A stretch of DNA of 64,000 bases, from the NCBI GenBank assembly GCA_902614915.1, contig CACMMX010000004.1, forward strand, positions 1 through 64,000, read 5' to 3'. A program made the position numbers and the translations under genes. The notes beneath the pieces were generated by a model that searched no databases, had not been told where the DNA came from, and worked only from the letters and a program-made list of their open reading frames with translations. The DNA is from an uncultured Cryomorphaceae bacterium (GTDB taxonomy: Bacteria > Bacteroidota > Bacteroidia > Flavobacteriales > Schleiferiaceae). Shown in pieces: positions 31,851 through 41,365 of this stretch; position 1 is the stretch's first letter; the number at the start of each line of letters is the position of its first letter.

Positions 31851-33797
31851 CTATTTGCGCTTTCTTGGTGCGCCCTTAAATTTAGAACTTCCTTTTGATT
31901 TTGAATGAGAAGACCTGCGCTTACTTTTATTATCAATGTCTTCACCTATTCTTTTTCTTCTAGGACGGTCACCAAAATCTCTTCCAAATCTACCTTGTTC
32001 ACCATCTTCTCTGCGAGTACGCGGTCTTTCTTCAAAATCACTTCGTCCGCCAGAGCGTTTGTCAAAATCCCTTTTATTTCTGCTATCAAACCCACTTCTT
32101 TGGTTTCTGCCACCTCGCCTGTTTCTATCTTCACGGCGACCGCCTCCGTAGTTGCCGCGTGCGTGTCTATATGGTTTTAAGTTTTCGCCTTCTTCAAAAT
32201 AGGCATTGATGGTGTATGAACCTGTTTTGGCTCCTGCTAGACGGCTGGCAATTTCAGCAGCGTATCGCTCCTCAACATCAATTCGTGAGAATGTTTTGTC
32301 CATGTCTATTTTACCAATGCGAATTTTTGTTCCTTCCATTACGTCGTTGATAACGCCCATTAATCGGGAAGGATTCACTTTCTGACGATAACCAAGGTCG
32401 ACCACAATGGTCTTAAAGCCTGCTTCTGCTCCTGATTTCGAATTGCGCTGTCCGCGTTCTTTTATTTTTTTCGCGGTTTCATTGATGTTTCTTGCACCGC
32501 GATACCTGCTTAATATGGCGCTTACTTCATGGCCTAAGAATCGTTCAATTAGATTTGATTTGCTTAGATGTGCAAGCTTATCCATAGCTTCTTCCACCAG
32601 TGTAGGATCAAGTTCATATACGTGATCCATTTGTTCTAATTCATTTATGGCTTGGCGCATTTTAACCTCGCAGATGTCTTCACCAGAAGGAACCAACTTG
32701 GTTTCAAATGTCTTGCCAATTAATCGTTCGAGGCTTTTGACTTTACGCATGTTACGGCCATGAGTAATCACTATGGAAATTCCACTTGAACCTGCGCGAC
32801 CTGTACGACCAGATCTGTGCACATACACTTCAGGATCATCAGGGATGTTGACATTAATGACATGAGTGAGGTCGTTAACATCTATACCACGAGCTGCGAC
32901 GTCTGTAGCGACCATTACGTTTAACGCTCTATTTCTGAACCGTTTCATAACATCGTCCCGCTGTGCTTGGCTCAAATCTCCGTGTATAGCTTCTGCCCGG
33001 TAGCCGTCGTTCACTAATTGTTCGGCAATGCTCTGAGTTTCTCTTCTGGTTCTACAGAAAACTATACCGTACATATCTGGATTGAAATCCAGTATACGGC
33101 GCATGGCTTCATAAGTGTTCTTGGAACTGACTACATATAATTCATGTTCTACATTCGAAGCACTAATGTTTCGCTTACCCGCAGATATTTCTTTGGGGTC
33201 GCTTAGGTATTTTTTTGTTAAATGCTTCATACCCTCGGGCATGGTTGCAGAAAAACAAAGCGTTTGTTTGTATTCAGGGGTATTTGCTAGAATAGCATCT
33301 AATTCATCTTGGAACCCCATGCTTAGCATCTCATCTGCTTCATCTAACACTAAAAACTGTACGTCTTCTATTCGAAGTTTCCGTCTTTCTATTAAATCAA
33401 GAGTTCTACCAGGTGTTCCCACAACTATTTGAGGCTTTGCCTGGAGGGACTTGATTTGCTTTGATATAGGAGAACCACCATAAACTGCGGTAACTCGAAC
33501 ATCCATGAATTTCGCATAAGATTCTATGTCATTTGCGATTTGAAGACACAGCTCTCTTGTTGGTGCCAAAATGATGGCTTGAACATGTGAGACATCTTCT
33601 TCCAATTGATGTAAAATCGGCAAAGAGAATGCTGCAGTTTTACCTGTGCCTGTCTGTGCGAATGCTATTAAATCAGTAGATTCTTCGAGCAGATGTTCGA
33701 TGCTCATTTTTTGAATAGGAGTCGGTTCCACGAAACCTAAAACTTCCACACCACGTATTATATTCGGGTGAAGACCAATGTCTTTGTACGTTTCCAT
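31851..33797 (-). CDS. DEAD-box RNA helicase with long Arg/Gly-rich C-terminal tail
   Basis: AQTGTGKT, PTRELCLQ, LDEADEMLSMGF, SATMP, HRSGRTGRAG; C-terminal GGGRREDRNRRGGRNQRSG...; alternative start 33809. Confidence 0.95.
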   Translation of the reverse strand: METYKDIGLHPNIIRGVEVLGFVEPTPIQKMSIEHLLEESTDLIAFAQTGTGKTAAFSLPILHQLEEDVSHVQAIILAPTRELCLQIANDIESYAKFMDVRVTAVYGGSPISKQIKSLQAKPQIVVGTPGRTLDLIERRKLRIEDVQFLVLDEADEMLSMGFQDELDAILANTPEYKQTLCFSATMPEGMKHLTKKYLSDPKEISAGKRNISASNVEHELYVVSSKNTYEAMRRILDFNPDMYGIVFCRTRRETQSIAEQLVNDGYRAEAIHGDLSQAQRDDVMKRFRNRALNVMVATDVAARGIDVNDLTHVINVNIPDDPEVYVHRSGRTGRAGSSGISIVITHGRNMRKVKSLERLIGKTFETKLVPSGEDICEVKMRQAINELEQMDHVYELDPTLVEEAMDKLAHLSKSNLIERFLGHEVSAILSRYRGARNINETAKKIKERGQRNSKSGAEAGFKTIVVDLGYRQKVNPSRLMGVINDVMEGTKIRIGKIDMDKTFSRIDVEERYAAEIASRLAGAKTGSYTINAYFEEGENLKPYRHARGNYGGGRREDRNRRGGRNQRSGFDSRNKRDFDKRSGGRSDFEERPRTRREDGEQGRFGRDFGDRPRRKRIGEDIDNKSKRRSSHSKSKGSSKFKGAPRKRK

Positions 33798-33904
33798 ATG
33801 AGGGGTCAAAAGTGACCGTTAAAATTTCCCAGTTCCGCTGGGTGCGCCTGCATGAGTGTTAGTGCTTCCTCACAATTTTTAGCCTACATGGAAGATGGAC
33901 ACCC

Positions 33905-33951
33905 TTAAATCACATACAAACATACAAATAATAATGCGGTCTGTGATTTAA
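33905..33951. repeat. perfect 10-bp inverted repeat TTAAATCACA...TGTGATTTAA in the deaD/rpmH intergenic region
   Basis: ttaaatcaca (33905-33914) and tgtgatttaa (33942-33951). Confidence 0.7.
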
Positions 33952-34105
33952 ATGCTCTAGCACTAATTATCTCTAATTCTCACGGGTTATGGACATCTTT
34001 TCTTGCATTTATTTTTTTCCAAACTTTAAAATGAGTTTTCTTTTTCAAAAGGTATTTAATTTGTCTATTTTTCGAGATGAGTAAAACATTTTTTCTCTCT
34101 TGTAG

Positions 34106-34135
34106 TTGCATAAAAGATTCATAGAGTTATATTTG
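34106..34135 (+). promoter_or_regulatory. Bacteroidota-type promoter for rpmH
   Basis: TTG (34106-34108) - 19 nt - TATATTTG (34128-34135); matches TTTG-N19-21-TAnnTTTG architecture. Confidence 0.65.
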
Positions 34136-34168
34136 CAATCCGTATAACAGAGCTAATTTTATAGACAA

Positions 34169-34327
34169 ATGAAACGCACCTTCCAACCTAGTAATAGAAA
34201 GCGCAAAAACAAACATGGATTCCGTTTGAGAATGGAAAGCGCGGACGGGCGTAAAGTTTTAGCCTCTCGTCGTTCTAAGGGGCGTAAAAGATTAACTGTT
34301 AGTGATAAAGGAAATTACAAAGGTTAA
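34169..34327 (+). CDS. rpmH: 50S ribosomal protein L34 (not in supplied ORF track)
   Basis: [52 protein letters not shown]. Confidence 0.96.
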   Translation: MKRTFQPSNRKRKNKHGFRLRMESADGRKVLASRRSKGRKRLTVSDKGNYKG

Positions 34328-34354
34328 GATGTTAAAAACCTTTTGATAATATAT

Positions 34355-34385
34355 AAGGTGTTGCTATCAGCGACACCTTTTTTTT
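34355..34385 (+). terminator. intrinsic terminator after rpmH
   Basis: AAGGTGTTGCTATCAGCGACACCTTTTTTTT stem-loop plus T-run. Confidence 0.85.
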
Positions 34386-34423
34386 GACCCTATGCCAATT
34401 AAATTTGCATAAATCATAAGTTC

Positions 34424-37276
34424 ATGCCGAAGAATTCATCCATTAAGCACGTTTTAATCATCGGGTCTGGACCAATTGTAATTGGCCAAGCGTGTGAATT
34501 TGATTACTCAGGTTCTCAAGCTTCACGATCACTCAGAGAGGAAGGAATAACAGTTACTCTAATCAATTCGAATCCAGCTACCATTATGACAGACGAGGTG
34601 GTTGCAGATAATATTTACCTAAAGCCGCTCAACTTTGAGAGTATAGAAGATATTCTCAATATACACGCGGATATAGATGTAGTCCTTCCAACAATGGGTG
34701 GACAAACTGCCCTAAATCTTTGCATTGAGGCAGATAAGCAAGGTATTTGGGAAGAGCATGATGTAAAAATAATTGGTGTAGATATTGATGCTATCAACAT
34801 TACTGAAGATAGGGATGAGTTCCGCAAGTTGATGGAACAGATTGATATACCAATGGCGCCGTCTAGAATTGCAAAGAGTTTTTTACGCGGTAAAGAAACT
34901 GCTCAAGAATTTGGTTTTCCGTTGTGTGTTCGGGCCTCATTTACTTTAGGTGGTGCCGGAGCAACTTTTGTACATACTGAAGAAGAATTTGATACTGCAT
35001 TGAGTAGAGGCCTTGAAATTAGTCCCATTCACGAAGTAATGATTGATAAGGCCTTGCTCGGTTGGAAGGAATATGAATTAGAAATACTGCGTGATGAAAA
35101 TGATAATATTATCATCATTTGTTCTATTGAGAATATGGACCCCATGGGGATTCACACAGGTGACTCTATAACCGTAGCTCCGGCGATGACATTGAGCGAT
35201 ACCACATATCAAAAGATGCGTGATATGGCCATAAAAATGATGCGTAGTATCGGAACTTTTGCCGGAGGGTGTAATGTTCAGTTTGCCGTTAGTCCCGATG
35301 AAAAAGAGGACATCGTTGCGATTGAGATTAACCCTAGAGTTAGTAGGTCTTCTGCATTAGCCTCCAAAGCAACGGGTTACCCAATAGCAAAGATTGCCGC
35401 TAAGATGGCCATTGGTTATACGCTTGATGAACTAATAAATCAAATTACTAAGACCACTACGGCATATTTTGAGCCTACATTGGATTATGTAATTGTTAAA
35501 ATTCCTCGCTGGAACTTTGAAAAATTTGAAGGTGCAGACACTCGTTTGGGCATCCAAATGAAGGCGGTTGGAGAAGTAATGGGTATTGGTCGCAGCTTTC
35601 AGGAAGCCCTACACAAGGCAGCGCAATCTTTGGAAATCAAACGAAACGGATTGGGCGCAGACGGTAAAGGTTTAAGCGATCAAGATCAAATTCTACATAA
35701 GCTTGAATATGCTTCTTCTGACCGATTATTTGTTATTTATGATGCGATTCAAATGGGTATTCCATTGCGTACGATATATGATATCACGCGCATTGATATC
35801 TGGTTCTTAAAGGAAATAGAGGATCTAGCAAAAGTTCAAAGTCGAATAGAAAGATACTCTTTAGATTCTTTACCTAAAGAACTAATTTTAGAGGCAAAAA
35901 TGAAAGGTTTTGCGGATCGTCAAATTGCGCACATGGTCCGTGCTTTGGAGAGCGAGGTCCACGAAAAGAGAACAGAATTAGGGATACAACGGGTTTGGAA
36001 ACTAGTAGATACCTGTGCAGCTGAATTTCCTGCGCAAACCCCTTATTACTATTCCACGTTTGAGATGCCGTTTGTAAACTTAGATGGGGTTGAGGTAATT
36101 GAGAACGAAAGTGTGGTTAGCGACAAAGAAAAGATAATGGTTTTGGGCTCCGGTCCAAATCGCATTGGTCAAGGAATTGAATTTGACTACAGTTGTGTGC
36201 ACGGTGTATTAAGTGCGAGGGAAGAGGGGTACGAAACGATTATGATTAATTGCAATCCTGAAACAGTGAGCACCGATTTTGATACTGCGGACAAATTGTA
36301 CTTTGAGCCTGTTTTTTGGGAGCATATATATGATATTATACTTCATGAAAAGCCAAAGGGAGTGATTGTCCAATTGGGTGGACAGACTGCACTGAAATTG
36401 GCCGAAAAAATGAGTAGATACGGTATCGATATTATCGGGACGTCTTATGAGGCCTTGGATTTAGCTGAGGATCGTGGCTCGTTTTCTACACTTTTGAAAG
36501 AAATTAATATTCCCTATCCCAGGTTTGATGTGGCTACTAATGCAGATGAGGCACTCGATATTGCAGAACAGCTAGGTTTTCCAATTCTGGTAAGGCCGTC
36601 GTATGTTCTGGGAGGCCAAGGGATGAAAATTGTCATTAACAAGGAAGAATTAGAACGACATGTAATTAATCTTTTCAAGGAGTTTGAAGGAAATCGAGTA
36701 CTTCTAGATCATTACCTAGATGGAGCTATTGAAGCTGAGGCCGATGCCATTTGCGACGGTGAAGATGCTTACATTATTGGGATAATGGAGCACATTGAGC
36801 CGTGTGGTATTCACTCTGGAGACAGTTCAGCAGTTTTACCACCTTTTAATTTAGGGCCACTTGTGATGCAACAGATTAAAGAGCATACAGTCAATATTGC
36901 TAAAGCGTTGGACACGAAGGGGCTAATAAATATTCAATTTGCCATTAAAGATGATGTGGTTTACATCATCGAGGCGAATCCTCGTGCTTCAAGAACTGTA
37001 CCTTTTATCTGTAAAGCATACGGTGAACCTTATGTGAATTACGCAACCAAGGTCATGCTTGGAACTAAAAAGGTGAAAGACTTTGATTTTAATCCTCAGA
37101 TGGATGGGTTTGCTATCAAAGTCCCTGTGTTTTCGTTCATTAAGTTTCCAAATGTCAATAAGAAATTGGGCCCGGAGATGAAATCTACTGGAGAGGAAAT
37201 TAGGTTTATTAAGGATCTCAAAGATCCTGTGTTTAAGAAGCTCTACAGTGAACGAAGCTTATACTTGAGCCGTTAA
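34424..37276 (+). CDS. carB: carbamoyl-phosphate synthase large subunit (short, ~950 aa form)
   Basis: LIIGSGPIVIGQACEFDYSG, duplicated ATP-grasp halves, ENPRASR. Confidence 0.96.
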   Translation: MPKNSSIKHVLIIGSGPIVIGQACEFDYSGSQASRSLREEGITVTLINSNPATIMTDEVVADNIYLKPLNFESIEDILNIHADIDVVLPTMGGQTALNLCIEADKQGIWEEHDVKIIGVDIDAINITEDRDEFRKLMEQIDIPMAPSRIAKSFLRGKETAQEFGFPLCVRASFTLGGAGATFVHTEEEFDTALSRGLEISPIHEVMIDKALLGWKEYELEILRDENDNIIIICSIENMDPMGIHTGDSITVAPAMTLSDTTYQKMRDMAIKMMRSIGTFAGGCNVQFAVSPDEKEDIVAIEINPRVSRSSALASKATGYPIAKIAAKMAIGYTLDELINQITKTTTAYFEPTLDYVIVKIPRWNFEKFEGADTRLGIQMKAVGEVMGIGRSFQEALHKAAQSLEIKRNGLGADGKGLSDQDQILHKLEYASSDRLFVIYDAIQMGIPLRTIYDITRIDIWFLKEIEDLAKVQSRIERYSLDSLPKELILEAKMKGFADRQIAHMVRALESEVHEKRTELGIQRVWKLVDTCAAEFPAQTPYYYSTFEMPFVNLDGVEVIENESVVSDKEKIMVLGSGPNRIGQGIEFDYSCVHGVLSAREEGYETIMINCNPETVSTDFDTADKLYFEPVFWEHIYDIILHEKPKGVIVQLGGQTALKLAEKMSRYGIDIIGTSYEALDLAEDRGSFSTLLKEINIPYPRFDVATNADEALDIAEQLGFPILVRPSYVLGGQGMKIVINKEELERHVINLFKEFEGNRVLLDHYLDGAIEAEADAICDGEDAYIIGIMEHIEPCGIHSGDSSAVLPPFNLGPLVMQQIKEHTVNIAKALDTKGLINIQFAIKDDVVYIIEANPRASRTVPFICKAYGEPYVNYATKVMLGTKKVKDFDFNPQMDGFAIKVPVFSFIKFPNVNKKLGPEMKSTGEEIRFIKDLKDPVFKKLYSERSLYLSR

Positions 37277-37290
37277 ATCGAATTGGATAA

Positions 37291-37325
37291 CAAAATCCCG
37301 AAGCCAAACGCCCGGGATTTTTTTT
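37291..37325 (+). terminator. intrinsic terminator after carB
   Basis: AAATCCCG-aagccaaacgcc-CGGGATTTTTTTT. Confidence 0.85.
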
Positions 37326-37348
37326 ATCTTGATAAAAAATCATCGTGA

Positions 37349-37549
37349 ATGCTCTTTAGATTTCTTTTTTATACCGTTTTAGCTTATTTCATCTTCCGGT
37401 GGCTTGATAGATTTTTTAGTGGTAAAAGACCATTCCAACACAGAAAAAGGACACCTGACATACGAAGCAGAGAAAAACGCAGCAAGGTCAATAAGAACGT
37501 AGGTGAATACGTTAAATATGAAGAATTAAACAAAGATAAAAAGCCTTGA
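37349..37549 (+). CDS. small membrane protein (DUF4834-like)
   Basis: 66 aa, N-terminal TM MLFRFLFYTVLAYFIFRW, basic C-terminus. Confidence 0.55.
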   Translation: MLFRFLFYTVLAYFIFRWLDRFFSGKRPFQHRKRTPDIRSREKRSKVNKNVGEYVKYEELNKDKKP

Positions 37550-38817
37550 AACTCGGTATAATCACATACTATTGGCCTCCGGCAGGTGGGCCCGGTGTTC
37601 AACGTTGGCTTAAGTTGAGTAAATACTTGGCTCGAGATGGTATTGAGCTTTTTATTGTAACCGTTGATGCATATAAGGCTACGTATCCCTTACGCGATGA
37701 AGGACTTTATTCTGATGTAGTAGATGGAGTAACTGTGGTGAGAACCAATACAAATGAAAAGTTTGGTGCCTACAAGAAATTTACCGGAAAAAAAAAGGTC
37801 CCTTTCAGCGGGTTTTCAGGAGAGAATTCGAAGGTAGGCTTCATTCAAAAAGTAGCCCGATTTGTTCGTGGAAACTTCTTTGTGCCGGACGCCCGAAAAG
37901 GGTGGAATTCTCATGCCTATAAAGCTGCTGCCAAGATTATAGAGGAGCAACATGTTCAGCATTGGATAACCACCTCACCGCCTCACAGTACTCAGTTAGT
38001 GGGTTTAAGGCTAAAAAAGAATTACGGCGTGAATTGGACGGCTGATTTTCGTGATCCCTGGACGGACATTTATTATTACCGTAAATTTTACCCAACAGCA
38101 ATAACACGGGCTTATGAGCGAAGTTTGGAACGCAGAGTGTTCACATCCTGTGACCAATTGATCAGTGTTAGTACCGCCTGGAGTCAATCCTATATTGCAA
38201 AAGGAGCCCAGCCAGAATCTAAGGTACATACAATTACTAATGGATTTGACAAAGAAGATTTTCAACTTCATGAAACAACTAGGCCGGAAGTTTTTACTAT
38301 TACCTACGCAGGAACGCTTGCTGCTCAATATCCTGTGGTAGAGTTTGTGAAAGCCCTGAATTGCATTGGTTTTAGAATAAATCTAAAAGTCATTGGTTCA
38401 TGGGACGGTTTGAGCAAGGAGCGGTTCGAAAAGTGTAAATCACATATACAGCTTGAATTTATTGACTATGTGCCTAAGCAAAAGTTAAACTCCATATTGG
38501 TGTCAAGTCATCTATCGTTGTTCTTGTTGCCTGAGGTTGATAGTGCAAAGGGTCATGTGCCGGGTAAATTATTCGACTACATGGGCGCAGGTAATCCAAT
38601 ACTGGGCCTTGGTCCAATCCAAGGCGATGCTGCAAAAATCATTCGTTCTGTGAATGCAGGTGATATCTTTAGTTATGAAAATACTCAAGGAATCGTAGAC
38701 TTTATCAAAGCTCATAAAGAAAATTGTCCGCGCTTGGATTCAGTATTAACGCATAAATATGAACGAAGCCTTCAGGCTAAAGCGGTACTTCAAGCTATTT
38801 CCGTTCCTTGTAAGTAG
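37546..38817 (+). CDS. GT4-like glycosyltransferase (TTG start overlapping upstream TGA)
   Basis: ITYYWPPAGGPGVQRWLKLSKYL; C-terminal GT-B region KGHVPGKLFDYMGAGNPIL. Confidence 0.85.
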   Translation: MKLGIITYYWPPAGGPGVQRWLKLSKYLARDGIELFIVTVDAYKATYPLRDEGLYSDVVDGVTVVRTNTNEKFGAYKKFTGKKKVPFSGFSGENSKVGFIQKVARFVRGNFFVPDARKGWNSHAYKAAAKIIEEQHVQHWITTSPPHSTQLVGLRLKKNYGVNWTADFRDPWTDIYYYRKFYPTAITRAYERSLERRVFTSCDQLISVSTAWSQSYIAKGAQPESKVHTITNGFDKEDFQLHETTRPEVFTITYAGTLAAQYPVVEFVKALNCIGFRINLKVIGSWDGLSKERFEKCKSHIQLEFIDYVPKQKLNSILVSSHLSLFLLPEVDSAKGHVPGKLFDYMGAGNPILGLGPIQGDAAKIIRSVNAGDIFSYENTQGIVDFIKAHKENCPRLDSVLTHKYERSLQAKAVLQAISVPCK

Positions 38818-41245
38818 TCCATCCAAAGTAAGTCAGTAGGAGGAGCAGTATTGAGGAGCCGGCCATATTTAACTTTTTTCCAGTATTGTATGAGTCGGGC
38901 TTAAATTCAAAGACGATTTCGTGCTTGCCCGCGGGAACTTTAATTCCCCTGAGCGTGTAATTCACGCGAATATGATCTATTGGTTCGCCGTCTAAGTGGG
39001 CTTGCCAATCGTTGCCCGAACCCTCGTAGAAGATTTCAGAGAATACCACAAATGCATTTCCACCTTCAAAACTGTACTCCATGTATTTTGGGTCATAGCC
39101 TTTTAGGCTTATTTCTGCGGGAGCGAATGATGTTTGCCCCGCGAGATAATCATTGTATCTAGTATCCACAATAGCCGATGTTAGTGGGTCGAAATCGGTT
39201 AAAGCAGCCATCTCAGCATCGGCGTTGGGAACTACATTTATTGTGCTTACGGACCAAGCGTTCCCGCATGCATTTGGATTCCGTTGTGCCTGCGGTTGAC
39301 CATTTCCTCCTTGGGTAATAATGTATTTGGTATTGAGCATATTAAAGCATGCCATATTTTGCTTATTTAGTTGATTATCAATAAGGTCTTGATAGCGTTG
39401 TAATTTTGCTCCGTGGTATCCACCAACGCTCTTGTGGTGGTAACTTGTATAACTATCGTTGGTAAGGCCCGCCAATGAATTCCAAACACGGAAGTGAGGG
39501 TCAGTGTCCCTTAAAATAGTTTGATTTGCAGCATTTGGGACATATTGTGCTTCCCATTGACGCTTTGTTTGGAAGTCGTCTAATTCCAACTGATCACGAT
39601 TGAATAAGAACAAATCTCCGAGGGTTATTGCTCCTAAAACAATAACTGCTGCAACTTCTTTAAGTTTACCAATATGCCATACATACAGGGTGAGTGCCGT
39701 AAGTCCACCAAAGAATAAAGAACGCATTGCCGAACTGGTAATAATTCCCCTTCTATCACTAGTAAGCTGGTCTAAAGAAAAGCCTTGCTGTGTAAATCCA
39801 GCATCTCTTGCACCTTCTAAATCCATCACAAAAGGTGCAACGAGTCCAAAAAGGATAATAAATGAACCAAAAAGTCCCGTCCCTTTTATAAAGGTTTCGA
39901 ATCGTTTTTTCTTATCAAACTGCATCCATGCGTTTAATCCATAAAGTCCATAAAAAGGAATCAAAAAGAATAGAACGACCATTGCCATGGAAGGCACTCG
40001 AAACTTGTTGTACAGCGGAAGGTAATCAAATAATAAAGCATTGAATGTTTTGAAATTAGACCCCCAGCTCATGAAAAGGAACAACACGCTTGAAGCGATT
40101 ACCCAATTTCGAAAGGTTCCATCTACTGAAAAGAAGGCTAAACAGAAGAGCATAAAAATACCTGCGCCCACATAATAGGCACCGTTACCCATACTTTCAC
40201 CAGTCCATTTCATAAAGGCTGCACCCATATATTGATTCGCTTGTGCTTCTGCCTTACTTGTATTCATTCCTTGTTGACGAAACGCCTTAAATAATTGATC
40301 GTACGTTTTAGTGCCCATTTTCGAGTAATCTACCATCATACCGCCACCTGCAGCATTCGGGATAACCATGGCAACAGTTTCATAGATTCCACTTGACCAA
40401 GACATTGCATAATCAAATGAAAGACCCCCTTCTCCTTGGTTTTGATTTCGTTTGGTTAATTCTGAAATGCCCCCTCGCATACTCTCTTTCGTATACACTT
40501 TGGTACCCCACATATTTGCAAGATTTGGCCCAATACTCAGTGCACCTGCAAGGAGCACAAGTCCCGTTAACTTTGCAAATTCTGGTAATGCCTTTTCTTT
40601 GGAGTACCTAATAAAGTAATTTACCCAAATTACTACCATAAAGATTCCGGCATAATAGGTGATTTGGAAGTGATTACGATGAATACTTAGTCCGGCAAAA
40701 ACGGCTAATAGTATCATTGCTTTCCAATTTTTCTTCTCAAGGATTAATAGCATAGCCATGATCATCATGGGGATAAATGCCGCAGTATTGACTTTTGCAT
40801 TGTGACCTGCTGCATATCCAATGATAAAGAAACCGCTGTAGCCGTAGGCAAATCCACCTATAGTACTGAGCCAATGATTTACGCCCAAGCCTCGAAGGCC
40901 TATGAACGCGCCTATCATTAAATAAAAAATAATATATGTAGATGACTTTTTACCCCCAATGGTGCGCACCGCAGCGGTTATGTATTCAAAGATATTTCCT
41001 CCATATTTGGTGGAGATTTGTGCAGCAGGCATGCCACTGAACATAGCGTTGGTCCATAGCGGTTCCTCGCCGGTTGCATCTCTATAATCTCTAATTTCTT
41101 TGCTTTTCGCCCAGCCCAGTTTAATATCGTCCTGGTCAAGAATATCACCATTAAAATATGCAGGGCTCAGGAAAGCTATATTTAATCCTAAAAGGATTGC
41201 CACGGGCAGAATCCATGTTCGCAGTATGGGCATTAATTTCTTCAT
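38795..41245 (-). CDS. YfhO-family multi-TM membrane protein
   Basis: 816 aa, many TM; C-terminal VFSEIFYEGSGNDWQAHLDGEPIDHIRVNYTLRGIKVPAGKHEIVFEFKP, typical of YfhO family. Confidence 0.82.
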   Translation of the reverse strand: MKKLMPILRTWILPVAILLGLNIAFLSPAYFNGDILDQDDIKLGWAKSKEIRDYRDATGEEPLWTNAMFSGMPAAQISTKYGGNIFEYITAAVRTIGGKKSSTYIIFYLMIGAFIGLRGLGVNHWLSTIGGFAYGYSGFFIIGYAAGHNAKVNTAAFIPMMIMAMLLILEKKNWKAMILLAVFAGLSIHRNHFQITYYAGIFMVVIWVNYFIRYSKEKALPEFAKLTGLVLLAGALSIGPNLANMWGTKVYTKESMRGGISELTKRNQNQGEGGLSFDYAMSWSSGIYETVAMVIPNAAGGGMMVDYSKMGTKTYDQLFKAFRQQGMNTSKAEAQANQYMGAAFMKWTGESMGNGAYYVGAGIFMLFCLAFFSVDGTFRNWVIASSVLFLFMSWGSNFKTFNALLFDYLPLYNKFRVPSMAMVVLFFLIPFYGLYGLNAWMQFDKKKRFETFIKGTGLFGSFIILFGLVAPFVMDLEGARDAGFTQQGFSLDQLTSDRRGIITSSAMRSLFFGGLTALTLYVWHIGKLKEVAAVIVLGAITLGDLFLFNRDQLELDDFQTKRQWEAQYVPNAANQTILRDTDPHFRVWNSLAGLTNDSYTSYHHKSVGGYHGAKLQRYQDLIDNQLNKQNMACFNMLNTKYIITQGGNGQPQAQRNPNACGNAWSVSTINVVPNADAEMAALTDFDPLTSAIVDTRYNDYLAGQTSFAPAEISLKGYDPKYMEYSFEGGNAFVVFSEIFYEGSGNDWQAHLDGEPIDHIRVNYTLRGIKVPAGKHEIVFEFKPDSYNTGKKLNMAGSSILLLLLTYFGWTTYKERK

Positions 41246-41365
41246 GATAATTATGCTCTTTATTTAGACCCTCAAGCTACCAAAACTTGTGGAATAATAA
41301 GGTGTGCTAATCTTGATAATCACTTGATAAGGTGGTATTTTTCCCGCTCAATTGAACGTATCAGT

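Noticed and set aside
31905-32180. Overlapping plus-strand ORFs (91 aa, 71 aa) and a minus 62 aa ORF
   Set aside because: Low-complexity shadow frames of the Arg/Gly-rich helicase tail
34424-37276. CarB shorter than the E. coli protein
   Set aside because: Ends at a normal stop followed by a terminator; ~950 aa CarB lacking the C-terminal regulatory domain is, to my knowledge, usual in flavobacteria
38795-38817. Convergent 3' overlap of glycosyltransferase and YfhO genes (also 58049-58077 and 26127-26130)
   Set aside because: Short tail-to-tail overlaps are ordinary in compact genomes
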